Source of the DNA: Pseudonocardia sp. CNS-004
GTDB taxonomy: Bacteria > Actinomycetota > Actinomycetes > Mycobacteriales > Pseudonocardiaceae
Assembly: GCA_001942185.1 (NCBI GenBank)
Contig: MKJV01000077.1
Location: 1 to 64,000, forward strand
Direction: 5' to 3'
Length of the DNA stretch: 64,000 nt
This document shows positions 20,167 to 29,988 of the stretch, one piece after another. The position numbers and the translations under genes are program-made. The first letter of the stretch is position 1; each line of letters starts with the position of its first letter. Under the pieces are notes generated by a model. That model had not been told where the DNA came from. It searched no databases and saw only the letters and a program-made list of their open reading frames with translations.

Positions 20167-21159
20167 TCACACCGCGCCGAGCGCAACCGACAGCTTCACG
20201 GCCCCGTTGCCCTGGTCGCGGGCGATCTCCATGGCCGCCGGTACGTCGTCGAGGGAGTGGACCGGGCCGAGGCAGTAGTCCACCTCGATGCGACCTTCGT
20301 GGATGTCCTGCACGGCGTCGCGGAACGCGACCAGACCCGGCTCCGACTGCGTGCCACCCGCCCACTGGATGCGGACGATCTTGCGGAACGCCTCGAACAT
20401 CGGGACCTGCGCCATCCCGTACCGCTCGGGGAACCCGAAGAACCCGGCGGTGCCGCGGACCGCCACGGCGGCGATGGCGTCGGCGCGCAGCGCGTCGTAG
20501 CCCGCGGCCTCGATCACGAGGTCGGCGCCCAGCCCACCGGTGACGTCCATGACGGCGTCGACCAGTGACTCCCCCGGCGCGTGCACCAGCGTGCCGGCAC
20601 CGAGCCCGCCCGCCACCGCGAGCCGCTGCGCGTTGAGGTCGGAGACCACGACGTGCTCGAATCCCAGCCGGACGGCCTGCTGGAGGAAGAACAGCCCGGC
20701 CGACCCCGCGCCGATGATCGCGGCGGTTCCGGTGCCCGGGAACGGTCCGAACATCCGCATCGAGTACAGCGTGGTCCCGTACTGCTGGGCCATCAGCAGC
20801 CGCGCCGGGTCGCCGTCCCCCGGCAGCGGCACCACGTGCTCGTCGTCGATCAGCTGGTACTCCGCGAAACAGCCCCCGTCGGTGCCGGGCGGCACGGTCA
20901 GCACCCGCACCCCGGCGGGGAACCGGGCAGACCTGCTCTCGACGACCACGCCGACCCCCTCGTGCCCCGGGTACCCCGGTGCGCCGAGCCGCGGCGCGTT
21001 GTGGAACCCGTGGAACACCGTGTGCACGTCGGAACCGCAGATCGAGGCCCGCTCCATCCGGACCACGAGCTCCCCGGGCGCGCCCGCGACGGGCACCGGG
21101 AAGTCCCCGACCTCGATCCGGCCCGGCTCCGGCACGAACGCCGCCCGCATCGACGTCAA
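20167..21159 (-). CDS. MDR-family zinc-type dehydrogenase
   Basis: Intact 330 residues. The catalytic Cys lies in [15 protein letters not shown], followed by [12 protein letters not shown], and the cofactor fold by [21 protein letters not shown] see no four-cysteine structural zinc lobe, unlike the neighbouring NDMA-type enzyme. It overlaps the upstream SDR gene by four bases (ATGA), so the two are one transcription unit. Substrate unknown; threonine/sorbitol-dehydrogenase-like by eye. Confidence 0.83.
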   Translation of the reverse strand: MTSMRAAFVPEPGRIEVGDFPVPVAGAPGELVVRMERASICGSDVHTVFHGFHNAPRLGAPGYPGHEGVGVVVESRSARFPAGVRVLTVPPGTDGGCFAEYQLIDDEHVVPLPGDGDPARLLMAQQYGTTLYSMRMFGPFPGTGTAAIIGAGSAGLFFLQQAVRLGFEHVVVSDLNAQRLAVAGGLGAGTLVHAPGESLVDAVMDVTGGLGADLVIEAAGYDALRADAIAAVAVRGTAGFFGFPERYGMAQVPMFEAFRKIVRIQWAGGTQSEPGLVAFRDAVQDIHEGRIEVDYCLGPVHSLDDVPAAMEIARDQGNGAVKLSVALGAV

Positions 21160-21917
21160 CGCGGCGCCATGCGGATCGCCCCGTCGAGCCGGATGACCTC
21201 TCCGTTCAACATGGGGTTGGCGACGATGTGCTCGACGAGCGCGGCGTACTCGGACGGGTCACCGAGCCGGGACGGGTGGGGCACCTGGGTGCCGAGCGAG
21301 TCCTGGGCCTCCTGCGGCAGCCCGGCCAGCATCGGGGTCCGGAACAGGCCCGGGGCGATGGTGACCACCCGCACGAGGTGCTGGGCGAGATCGCGGGCGA
21401 CGGGCAGCGTCAGGGCGGCGACGCCACCCTTCGACGCCGAGTACGCGGCCTGCCCGATCTGCCCCTCGAACGCGGCCACCGAGGCGGTGTTGACGATGAC
21501 GCCGCGTTCCTCACCCACCGGCTCGGTGCCGGCGATCCGCTCGGCCGCCAGCCGGATCACGTTGAACGTGCCGATCAGGTTGACCTGCACGACCTTCGTG
21601 AACAGCTCGAGGGGGAACACCCCCTTCTTCCCCAGCACCCTGGCCGCGGGCCCGATGCCCGCGCAGTTCACCGCCACGCGCAGCGGGCCGAGCTCCCCCG
21701 CCACGTCCAGCGCGGCGGCGACGGACGCCTCGTCGGTGACGTCGCCCGCCGCGAACCGGGCCGCCCCGCCCAGCGCGGTGGCGACCTCCTCCCCCGGCGA
21801 GCCGGGCAGGTCGAGGATCACGACGCCGGCGCCGGCACCGGCCAGCCGCTCGGCCGTCGCCCGGCCGAGCCCCGACGCACCCCCCGTCACCAGCGCGACC
21901 GCTCCGTCGAGCTTCAT
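21156..21917 (-). CDS. Short-chain dehydrogenase, 3-hydroxyacyl-CoA dehydrogenase type II-like
   Basis: Intact 253-residue SDR. It has the cofactor motif [18 protein letters not shown], the structural NCAGIGPA motif and the catalytic YSASKGG. The insert [20 protein letters not shown] and the tail [18 protein letters not shown] match HSD17B10/3-hydroxy-2-methylbutyryl-CoA dehydrogenases. ATG at 21917 (MKLDG) is the conserved start. Likely acts on a beta-hydroxyacyl-CoA, consistent with the nearby acyl-CoA synthetase (inference). Confidence 0.85.
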   Translation of the reverse strand: MKLDGAVALVTGGASGLGRATAERLAGAGAGVVILDLPGSPGEEVATALGGAARFAAGDVTDEASVAAALDVAGELGPLRVAVNCAGIGPAARVLGKKGVFPLELFTKVVQVNLIGTFNVIRLAAERIAGTEPVGEERGVIVNTASVAAFEGQIGQAAYSASKGGVAALTLPVARDLAQHLVRVVTIAPGLFRTPMLAGLPQEAQDSLGTQVPHPSRLGDPSEYAALVEHIVANPMLNGEVIRLDGAIRMAPR

Positions 21918-21985
21918 GCGACACCTCCCGATGCGACCGCTGACCGCGGGTCCCGACCGATGATCATGCATGCCTCCTGCTGCTC

Positions 21986-22405
21986 TTGGCTAGTGTGGCG
22001 TTCGTGGAGGAGGTGGTTCGGCCCGGCCCGCTGCGCTGGTTCTGGTACGCGCTGGGCGGCGGCCTCCCCCCTCGGTTCCGGGCGTGGGTGCTGCACGACG
22101 CGACCTGCCGGACCTGGCAGCTGCGCCACTTCGCCCGCGCCTTCGCCCAGATGAGCCTGGTCGCCGCTCCGGTGCTGCTGCTCGTGCCGGGGCCGCTCTG
22201 GGTGCGGCTGCTGGCGGTGCTGCTCGGGTGGCTGGTCGCGTTGCAGTACGCCCTGTTCACCATGGAGGAGGCCGTCGAGCACCGGGTGCGCAAGGCCGGC
22301 TTCCCGCCGGGTGCGGCCCAGGCGGCCCGCAACGAGCTGCACGCCGACGAGCGCGCGGCGGCCGCGGCCCGCTACGCCGCCCGCTACCGCGCGCCGGAGC
22401 CCTGA
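21986..22405 (+). CDS. DUF5313 membrane protein
   Basis: Short actinobacterial protein whose start region [20 protein letters not shown] and [19 protein letters not shown] is diagnostic of DUF5313. Two membrane helices lie between about residues 58 and 95. Start is uncertain (TTG 21986, GTG 21995 or GTG 22004). It converges on the hydrolase gene, whose 3' end it overlaps by 22 bases. Function unknown. Confidence 0.75.
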   Translation: MASVAFVEEVVRPGPLRWFWYALGGGLPPRFRAWVLHDATCRTWQLRHFARAFAQMSLVAAPVLLLVPGPLWVRLLAVLLGWLVALQYALFTMEEAVEHRVRKAGFPPGAAQAARNELHADERAAAAARYAARYRAPEP

Positions 22406-23258
22406 CCGCCGACCGAGAGCTCCTCACCACGCCGCACCGTGCGCGCGACCGCGGCCACGACGTCCGGCCAGAGCTCCCACGGGACGAGGTGCCCCATGTC
22501 GGGATGGATCTGCAGCTCGGAGCCCGGGATCGCCTCCGCGGTGTCGACGGCCGCGCACCAGTGCAGCACGTCGTCGTCGCGGCCGTGCAGGACGAGCGTC
22601 GGGACGGTCACCCCGCGCAGTCGCTCCAGGCGTTCGGGGGCGCGGCGCAGCGCCGCCCACTGCCGCACGTACCCCTCGGGGGCGTACCCGCGGTCGTACG
22701 CCTCGCCCGCCGCCCAGCGCATCCATTCCTCCTGCCGGCGGTAGCGCTGCGGGCCGGACGGCCGGAACGCGTCGGCCGCCGCGGCCACGACCTCCTCCCG
22801 CGTGCGGCGCGGCGGCACCCGCAGGAGCTCCTCGCGGTCACCGTGCAGGATGTAGCGCGGGTCCCGCCCCGGGATCGAGCTGAGGAGGCCGAGGCTGCGC
22901 ACCCGGTCGGGCTGCTCGATCGCCACCACCTGCGCGATCATCGCGCCCATCGAGTGGCCCACGAGGTGGCCCGCCGGCACACCGAGGGCGTCGAGCACGC
23001 GCACGACGTCGGCACCCATGTCCGAGAGGTCGTAGCCGCCGTCGAGGTCCTCGGGCCGCCGAAGCGCTGCGAGAACCCGGTGTCGCGGTTGTCGATCCGC
23101 ACGACGCGCAGGCCCTCGGCCACCAGGAGCGCGACGAGGTCGTCGTGCCAGGCGATCAGCTGCGCTCCCCCACCGGCGATGAGCACGACGGCGGGAGCAC
23201 CCGCGTCACCCGCCTCGTCGTAGAAGATCTCGACTCCGTCGGCCTTCGCGTACGGCAT
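22384..23258 (-). CDS. Alpha/beta hydrolase
   Basis: N-terminus MPYAKADGVEIFYDEAGDAG and oxyanion region LIAGGGAQLIAWHD, then after a frame change near 23055 (one missing C) the nucleophile elbow in VGHSMGAMIAQVVA, the acid residue near LVLHGRDDDVLHW and the catalytic His in HPDMGHLVPWE. About 291 residues. The family covers esterases, C-C hydrolases and haloperoxidase-like enzymes; substrate not assignable. It sits immediately upstream of importer 2 on the same strand only in orientation, not in the operon. Confidence 0.83.
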
Positions 23259-23273
23259 CGGTGTCCCTCCCGG

Positions 23274-24062
23274 TCACGCGTCTTCCAGGTCGAGCGGCTG
23301 TCCCATGATCGGCACGGAGCGCAGCAACTCCTGGGTGTAGTCGTCGTCCGGCGCGGCGAGCACGTCCTCGGTCGGGCCGTGCTCGACGACGCGACCGGCG
23401 CGCATGACGGTCACCTCGTCGCTGACGTAGCGCACCACCGCCAGGTTGTGCGAGATGAACAGCATCGTGAGCGAGAGGTCCTGCCGCAGCTCGCGCAGGA
23501 GGTTCAGCACCACCCCCTGCACCGACACGTCGAGCGCGGAGGTGATCTCGTCGGCGATCAGCACGGCCGGGTCGGCCGCGAGGGCCCGCGCGATCGTGAT
23601 GCGCTGCCGCTGGCCGCCGGAGAACGTGGCGGGCAGCTCGCCCGCGCGCCGCGGGTCGACGTGCACCCGGTCGAGCAGCGCGTGCACCCGCGCCTCCCGG
23701 TCGGTGCGCGACAACCGCTGCCCGGTGGCGAGCAGGCCCTCCGCGACCGACAGCCCGACCGGCATGCGCGGGTCCAGCGCGGCCAGCGGGTCCTGGAACA
23801 CCATCTGCACGCGCCTGCGCGCCGCACGCGCGGCCGCCGAGCGCCCGGTGATGTCGGCCCCGTCGAGCGTGACCGTGCCCGACCGCGCGGCCGCGAGTCC
23901 GACCGCCACCCTGGCGAGGGTCGACTTGCCCGACCCGGACTCGCCGACGAGCCCGTGGGTGGTGCCGCTGCGCACGGTGAGGTCGACGCCGTCGACGGCG
24001 AGCTGCGCGGACCGGCCGTGGCCGTAGGTGACGCGCACGCCGCGGAACTCCAGTGCACTCAT
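23274..24062 (-). CDS. ABC transporter ATP-binding protein (OppF-type), importer 2
   Basis: Intact 262 residues. Walker [11 protein letters not shown]-loop MVFQDPLAALDPRMP, signature FSGGQRQRITIARAL, Walker B VLIADEITSALDVS and H-loop SHNLAVVRYVSDE are all present. ATG at 24062 overlaps the upstream fusion gene by four bases. It would pair with the ATPase half of that fusion in a heterodimeric motor. Confidence 0.9.
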   Translation of the reverse strand: MSALEFRGVRVTYGHGRSAQLAVDGVDLTVRSGTTHGLVGESGSGKSTLARVAVGLAAARSGTVTLDGADITGRSAAARAARRRVQMVFQDPLAALDPRMPVGLSVAEGLLATGQRLSRTDREARVHALLDRVHVDPRRAGELPATFSGGQRQRITIARALAADPAVLIADEITSALDVSVQGVVLNLLRELRQDLSLTMLFISHNLAVVRYVSDEVTVMRAGRVVEHGPTEDVLAAPDDDYTQELLRSVPIMGQPLDLEDA

Positions 24063-25795
24063 GCTCGGGTCTCCTCGAGCAGGGCGGGCTCGTCGGCGGT
24101 GTCGAGCACCGGCAGCGGACGCGACCGGTCGGTCGTCAGGTCGGGCACGCAGGCGATGAGTCCCCGGGTGTAGGGGTGGCGGGCCTCGTGCAACCGCCGC
24201 GCGTCGAGCTCCTCGACGACCACGCCGTGGCGCATCACCACGACCCGGTCGCAGAACCCGCTGACGAGCGCGATGTCGTGGGAGATCAGCAGGATCGCGG
24301 CTCCGGTGGAGCGCTGTGCGTCGCGCAGTGCGCGCAGCACCTGCCGCTGCACGGTGACGTCGAGCGCCGTGGTGGGCTCGTCGGCGACGATCAGCCGCGG
24401 CCTGCCCATCAGCCCCATCGCGATCATCACGCGCTGTCGCATGCCACCGGAGAGCTCGTGCGGCAGCCCGCGCAGGCGCCGTTCCGGCTCCGGGATGCGC
24501 ACCAGCCGGAGCATCTCGACGGCCCGCCGAGCGGCGACGCGCCGGGGCGTCCTGGCGTGCGTCTCGCTCACCTCGCGCAGCTGGAGCCCCACCGAGAGCG
24601 CCGGGTTCAGCGAGCTCTGCGGATCCTGGAAGATCATCGCCTGCTCCAGCCCGAGCGTCCGGCGGTCGGCCGCGCCCACGGCTCGGGTCATGTCGATGCC
24701 GCGGAACGCCACGCGTTCGCTCGTGACGAGCGCGTCCGGGCCGAGCAGCCCGGCGATCGCCATGGCCGTCACCGACTTGCCCGATCCGGACTCGCCGACG
24801 ATGCCCACCACCTCGCCCTCACCGACGTGCAGGTCCACCCCGTGCACGCGTTCGACCAGCTCACCGCCGGGCCCGCGGAACGCGATGCGCAGCGCGGCGA
24901 CGTCGACGACGGCGTCCAGGGACGGCGGGTCCTGCCGCGGGGGCGCGGCGGCCGGGCGCTGCGCGCGCCCGGCGCGGCCCCCGCTGCGCCGCTCGCTGAG
25001 CAGCTCCCCGAGCAGCGCGAACACCACGCCGGTGAGCACGATGGCGATCCCCGGGCCGATCGCGGCCATCGGCGCGAGGTAGATGCGCTGGGAGCCCTCG
25101 TTCAGCAGCCGCCCCCAGTCGTACTCCGGCGCCTGCACGCCGAGGCCGAGGAACGACAGCGCGGCGAACGACAGCAGCGTGACCGACGCGTGCGTCGCCG
25201 TGTTCACGACCAGCGGCGGCACGATGTTCGGCAGCACGTGGCGCGCGGCCGTGCGCAGCGGTGAGCTGCCCACCATCCGGGCCGCGTGCACGTAGTCGGC
25301 GCTCGCCACCGACGCGGCGAGGGTGTTCACGAGGCGGGCGAACACGGGAACGCCCGCGAACCCGACGGCCAGCATCGCCCCGGTCGCGGTCGCGCCCCAG
25401 ATCACCGAGAAGAACAGCGCGAGCAGCAGCCACGGGAACGACAGCAGCATGTCGATGAACGCGGCGACGAGGCGCCGCGGCGTGCGCGGCAGCACCGCGG
25501 CCACCACCCCGAGCAGCACCCCGCCCGCGACCGACATCGCGGTGGCGCCGAGGGTCAGCAGCACCGAGAGCCGCGTGGCCACCAGCACGCGCGCCAACAG
25601 GTCACGGCCCAGATCGTCGGTGCCGAACGGGTGCGCGAGGCTCGCGGGCGCCTGGCGCTCGCCGATGGTCCGCACGGTCGCGGCGTCGCCGAAGACCAGC
25701 TCGCCGAACACCGCGACGAGCGCGACGACGAGCAGCCCGATGCCGACGGCGATCCCCTGCGGGGTGCGCAGCGTGCGGCGCAGTGTCGGGATCAC
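24059..25795 (-). CDS. Fused ABC permease/ATP-binding protein (OppC-OppD fusion), importer 2
   Basis: Intact 578-residue fusion. Residues 1 to about 275 form an OppC permease (FGTDDLGRDLLARVLVATR, SLRTAARHVLPNIVPP-type EAA loop, ALSFLGLGVQAPEYDWG). After a short Arg/Ala/Pro-rich linker the OppD ATPase follows, with [16 protein letters not shown], the signature LSGGMRQRVMIAMGL, VADEPTTALDVTVQ and HPYTRGLIACVPDL. Such permease-ATPase fusions are common in actinobacterial Opp systems. It guarantees a 1:1 ratio of the two parts. Four bases separate it from the OppB stop side. Confidence 0.9.
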   Translation of the reverse strand: MIPTLRRTLRTPQGIAVGIGLLVVALVAVFGELVFGDAATVRTIGERQAPASLAHPFGTDDLGRDLLARVLVATRLSVLLTLGATAMSVAGGVLLGVVAAVLPRTPRRLVAAFIDMLLSFPWLLLALFFSVIWGATATGAMLAVGFAGVPVFARLVNTLAASVASADYVHAARMVGSSPLRTAARHVLPNIVPPLVVNTATHASVTLLSFAALSFLGLGVQAPEYDWGRLLNEGSQRIYLAPMAAIGPGIAIVLTGVVFALLGELLSERRSGGRAGRAQRPAAAPPRQDPPSLDAVVDVAALRIAFRGPGGELVERVHGVDLHVGEGEVVGIVGESGSGKSVTAMAIAGLLGPDALVTSERVAFRGIDMTRAVGAADRRTLGLEQAMIFQDPQSSLNPALSVGLQLREVSETHARTPRRVAARRAVEMLRLVRIPEPERRLRGLPHELSGGMRQRVMIAMGLMGRPRLIVADEPTTALDVTVQRQVLRALRDAQRSTGAAILLISHDIALVSGFCDRVVVMRHGVVVEELDARRLHEARHPYTRGLIACVPDLTTDRSRPLPVLDTADEPALLEETRA

Positions 25796-25798
25796 GGG

Positions 25799-26776
25799 TC
25801 AGCCCTCCGCGATCGCGGACCGCGGGTCGAGCACGGCCAGCGCCAGGTCGATGAGCAGGTTCGCGGCCAGCACGAGCGCGGCGTACACGAGCACGAGGCC
25901 CTGCACGAGCGGGTAGTCGCGGGTGACGATCGACGAGACGATCGCCGTGCCGATCCCCGGGATCACGAAGACCGTCTCGACGAGCACCGTCCCGGCGACC
26001 AGCCCGGTCAGCACGACGCCTCCCGCGGTGAGGCTCGCCGTCACGATGTTGGGCAAGGCGTGCCGCACGTACAGCAGCCGGGGCGGCAGGCGTTTGCTGC
26101 GGGCCGTCGTGAGGTAGGGCGCGGCCAGCACCCGCAGCATCTCGACGTGCACGATGCGCGCGAGGTACGCGAGCGGCCCGACCGCCAGCGCGACCACGGG
26201 GAGCACCGCGTTGGCCGGACCGCTCCAGCCGGCCGGTGGCAGCGCACCCATGCCGACGCTGAAGACCGCGATGAGCAGCACCGCCAACAGGAAGTTCGGC
26301 ACCGCGACGAGCACGCCCAGCACCCCCGAGACCGCGAGGTCCAGCGGCCTGCGGCGGCCGCCGTACGTGGAGACCGCGGTCGCCACGCCGATCGGGAACG
26401 CGCCGACCGCGGCGAGGAGGAACGACGCGACGGCGAGCAGCAGGGTGGTCGGCAGCCGCTCGGCGAGGATCGCGGTGACCGGTCGCTGCGAGGTGACCGA
26501 CACCCCGAGGTCGCCGGTGACCAGCCCGCCGAGGTAGCGCGTGAGCTGCTCCCCGATCGGCAGGTCGAGGCCCAGCTGGGTGCGCAACGCCTCGACCGTC
26601 TCCGGCGGGGCGGTCGGCCCGAGCGCCGCCCGGACCGGGTCGCCCGGCACCAGCTGCACCAGGAAGAAGGTGGCCACCAGCACCACGGCGATGGTGGCGC
26701 CCGCGCGGGCCAGCCGCCGCAGCACGAACGCCGCCCGCGGCGAGGCCCGGTGCAGCGACCCCAGCGTCACCGTCAC
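25799..26776 (-). CDS. ABC transporter permease (OppB-type), importer 2
   Basis: Intact 325-residue inner-membrane protein. It has an OppB-type N-terminus (LRRLARAGATIAVVLVATFF, VPGDPVRAALGP), six helices, the loop YVRHALPNIVTASLTAGGVV and the C-terminal VLDPRSAIAEG. It lies four bases upstream of the fusion gene and four downstream of the binding-protein gene. Confidence 0.9.
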   Translation of the reverse strand: MTVTLGSLHRASPRAAFVLRRLARAGATIAVVLVATFFLVQLVPGDPVRAALGPTAPPETVEALRTQLGLDLPIGEQLTRYLGGLVTGDLGVSVTSQRPVTAILAERLPTTLLLAVASFLLAAVGAFPIGVATAVSTYGGRRRPLDLAVSGVLGVLVAVPNFLLAVLLIAVFSVGMGALPPAGWSGPANAVLPVVALAVGPLAYLARIVHVEMLRVLAAPYLTTARSKRLPPRLLYVRHALPNIVTASLTAGGVVLTGLVAGTVLVETVFVIPGIGTAIVSSIVTRDYPLVQGLVLVYAALVLAANLLIDLALAVLDPRSAIAEG

Positions 26777-26780
26777 GCCG

Positions 26781-28384
26781 TCAGCCCAGCATCCGGATCG
26801 AGGTCGGGGCGATCGAGCCCGGCATCTCGAACGTCGCCCCCCTCATGTAGGTCGGCGTCCGGGTCTCGGCCAGCGGGAACACGTCGACGCGCTCGACGAG
26901 CTCCCGCTCGGCCTGCTGCCACAACGCGCAGGCCTCGTCGGCCGAGGGCGCCGTGAACGCCTGCTGGGCGAGCGCCTCGTACTCCGGGTTCTCGACGGCC
27001 ATGAAGTTGTAGCCGCCGTTCTCCGACGTCGCGCCGAGGAAGAACAGGCTCAGCACGACGGGGCTGCTCGGGGTGATCTGGATGAACCCGGTGTCCCAGT
27101 CGTAGCTCTGGTACAGGTCGGTCGACCATCCCGCCGGGTCCTCCGCGACCAGCTCGGTGGTGATGCCGAGCGCGTTCCACTCCTGCTGCACCTCCTCGGC
27201 CGCCGCGCCGTGCGATGGCGTGCCGCCGTCGTAGAGGAAGCGGATGGTCAGCGGCACGCCGTCACGCGCGCGCTGGCCATCGGGACCGGGGGTCCAGCCC
27301 GCCTCGTCGAGCAGCGCACCGGCCGCCTGCACGTCGGTGGCGGGCAGCGTCCAGAGCGGGCCGCCGTCGACGCAGGTCAGCGGGGTCTTGTTGACCAGCG
27401 AGACCGAGTCGAGGTGGTCGCCGTCGGTCACCAGCTCGCCCACCGCGGCGCGGTCGAGTGCGAGCGTCAACGCGCGGCGCACCCGCTCGTCGGCGGTCGG
27501 GCGGTCGGGCCGCTCGTTGAACAGCATCTCGCCGATCGGGTTCAGCACGCCGACCGAATCGAGGCCCGCGGCCTCGATCCGCTTCCGGTCGCACCCGCGA
27601 TGGAGGCGGCGTTCAGCTCACCGGAGAGCAGCACGTTCGTCGCGGTCGCCTCGTCGGTCACGACGCGGCCGACGATCTCGGCGGGCAGCCCCGGGGTGTC
27701 GCTCGTGAGGCCACCCGGCCCCCAGGTGTAGCCGTCGCGCTTCGAGTAGGTGTACGACGACCCGGGCGTCGACGACGTGAGCCGGTAGAGCGCGGTGCCG
27801 TTCGTCGTGTCCGAGAGCGATTCGGGATCGTCCAGGCCCGCCTGGCAGACCATCTCCACCGCACCGGTGCCGGCCAGCAGGAACGGGTTGGGCGTCGGGC
27901 TCGTGATCGTCAGAGTGGCACCGTCGGCGGTCGCGGTCATGCCCTCGGTGATGTTCGAACCGAACCAGAACGTGCCGTGGGCGGGGTCGGCCTGGTACGC
28001 GATGTTCGCCGCCGCCGTCTCCGCCGTGAACGTGGTGCCGTCGGCGCAGGTGATGCCGTCCTTGAGCGTGTACGTGATGGAGGTCGGCGTCTCCTGCCAG
28101 CTCTCGGCGAGCCACGGGACGAGATCGCCCTCCGCGGTGACGTAGGCGAGCGACTCGTAGCCGTAGGGCACCAGCCCGCGCTGCACGAGCGAGACGCCGG
28201 TGAGCGGTGACAGGCTGCCCGGGTCGTCGTTCAGCGCCACGGTGAACGTGCCGCCCGAGACCACCTCACCGGAGCCGCCGCTCCCGCCGCCGGGGGATCC
28301 GGTGAATACCGCGCCGCACCCGGCGAGCGCGAGCGCCAGGGCACAGGCGACCGCCGGAACTGCCGTACATCGAGCCCGGGTCAT
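26781..28384 (-). CDS. ABC transporter substrate-binding lipoprotein, family 5, importer 2
   Basis: Lipoprotein signal with lipobox LALAGC (Cys about residue 23), then a Gly/Ser-rich linker and the SBP5 fold (VPWLAESWQETPTSITYTL, FTAETAAANIAYQ, RVRRALTLALDRAAVGEL). One G is missing near 27590, between AGATG and KRIEAAGLDSVGVL. About 534 residues after repair. Its ATG overlaps the hydantoinase-like gene stop by four bases, so transport and the enzymes are one operon driven from upstream of the DUF917 gene. Confidence 0.87.
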
Positions 28385-29988
28385 GGGGTGCCCTTCGTGG
28401 AAGACAGCGCGGGAGGTGTGGTCCGCCCGATCCGAGCGAGCGGGCCCGCTGCCTTGACCGAGACCTTCAGCATCGGGCGGGCGGTGTAGGAAGCAGGCGT
28501 CTCGAGCACGTCGACGATCTCGACGGCGCGCGGGTCGGCCCCGGCCTGGATCGCCCGCTCCACGGCCCGGCGCCCGGCCGTCTCGATGGCATCGGCCCGG
28601 TCGGCGAGGTCGCACATCTGGTCGGCCCGGCCGCCGGCCAGCGCGATCGCCGCCCCCACGGCGTTCGCGACGTCGCCGCGCGGCGGCCGCACCACCTCGC
28701 TCGCCCCGAGCACGGCGTCGGGCACGAGGAACCCCCCTCCCCCGACGACGACGAGCGGCAGCCCGACGCGCCCGAGCGACATCCGTTCCACCGCCGACTC
28801 GATGCGGTCGTGCGCGGCGGCCAGCGCGTTCCCGAGCGCGGCGCGGGTGGCGGCGTCGAGCGGCGGCAGCTCGCGACCCGCGACGGCGGCGCGGGCGCCT
28901 GTCGCGGCGGCGTCGGTCAGGGTCGCGGTCGCACCGCCGAAGAGCAGGGCCTCCTCGGTGATGCGGTAGCCGACCGAGTCGGCCAGCAGCACCCCGCGCG
29001 CGACGTCGACGATCGTGCCGCCGCCCAGCCCGAGGCTCAGGATGTCGGGCATGCGGAAGTTGGTGCGCACCCCGCCGATCTCGCGCGGCAGCGTCGACTC
29101 GCGCGGGAACCCGCCGGCCAGCACGCCGAGATCGCTGGTGGTGCCGCCGACGTCCACGATGATCGCGTCGTCGGCACCGGAGAGCCGGGCCGCGCCGCGG
29201 ATCGAGTTGGCGGGCCCGGAGCCGATGGACAGCACCGGGTAGCGGGCGGCGTAGTCGAGCTCCATGAGCGTGCCGTCGTTCTGGGCGAAGTACGGCGCCG
29301 CGTCGAGCCCCTCCTCCTCGACGACCGTGACCAGCGCCCCGGTGACGTCACGCGCGACCCGGTGCAGCGCCGCGTTCAGCACGGTGGCGTTCTCGCGTTC
29401 CAGCAGGCCGAGCGCCCCGACCTCGTGGCTGAGCGACACCGGGACGTCCACCCCGACGTGCTCGTGCACGAGCGCACCGACCTCGATCTCCTGCTCGGGG
29501 AACGACGGCCCGAAGATCCCGCACACCGCCACCGCGTCGTAGCGGCCCGCCAGCCCGTCGAGGAACCGGCGCACCTCGTCGAGGTCGAGCGGCGAGATCG
29601 GGTAGCCGTCCACGAGGTGCCCGCCACCCGCCAGCAGTGCGCCTGCCAGCACGGTCTCGCGCAGCTGAGCGGGCCAGCCGACGAGGGACGGGTGGTCGCC
29701 GGACGCCGGGGCACCCAGACGCACCACGGCCACCCGGCCCAGCTCGCGGCGGCGCACGATCGCGTTGGTGGCGTGGGTGGTACCCAGCATCACCCGCGAC
29801 ACCCGGCCGCGCGCGTCGCCGATGTCGCGCAGGACCGCCGCCAGCGCGGCGCGCACCCCGCCGGTGACGTCCGTCGTGGTCGGCTGCTTCGTCCAGGCGA
29901 CGACGCCGCCCGCCCCGTCCAGCACGACCGCGTCGGTGTTGGTGCCGCCGACGTCGATGCCGACCGCGAGGTCCCGCGCCGAGTTCAT
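28381..29988 (-). CDS. Hydantoinase/oxoprolinase (HyuA-like) family protein
   Basis: Intact 535 residues. The N-terminal ATP-binding half has GIDVGGTNTDAVVLDGAG and GTTHATNAIVRRRELGR; the second half has IIVDVGGTTSDLGVLAGG and LGLGGGTIVDVARG. These are the two phosphate-binding loops of the ASKHA-type hydantoinase A domain, which uses ATP to open hydantoin or 5-oxoproline rings or to carboxylate ketones. No HyuB partner is visible. Instead it is coupled by ATGA overlaps to a DUF917 gene and an Opp importer, a pairing seen in other bacteria. Substrate unknown. Confidence 0.87.
   Translation of the reverse strand: MNSARDLAVGIDVGGTNTDAVVLDGAGGVVAWTKQPTTTDVTGGVRAALAAVLRDIGDARGRVSRVMLGTTHATNAIVRRRELGRVAVVRLGAPASGDHPSLVGWPAQLRETVLAGALLAGGGHLVDGYPISPLDLDEVRRFLDGLAGRYDAVAVCGIFGPSFPEQEIEVGALVHEHVGVDVPVSLSHEVGALGLLERENATVLNAALHRVARDVTGALVTVVEEEGLDAAPYFAQNDGTLMELDYAARYPVLSIGSGPANSIRGAARLSGADDAIIVDVGGTTSDLGVLAGGFPRESTLPREIGGVRTNFRMPDILSLGLGGGTIVDVARGVLLADSVGYRITEEALLFGGATATLTDAAATGARAAVAGRELPPLDAATRAALGNALAAAHDRIESAVERMSLGRVGLPLVVVGGGGFLVPDAVLGASEVVRPPRGDVANAVGAAIALAGGRADQMCDLADRADAIETAGRRAVERAIQAGADPRAVEIVDVLETPASYTARPMLKVSVKAAGPLARIGRTTPPALSSTKGTP

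Noticed and set aside
25286..26956. 556-codon plus-strand open frame opposite the importer 2 permeases
   Set aside because: Shadow of the permease genes; extreme His/Arg/Gln/Gly bias and no recognisable domain.
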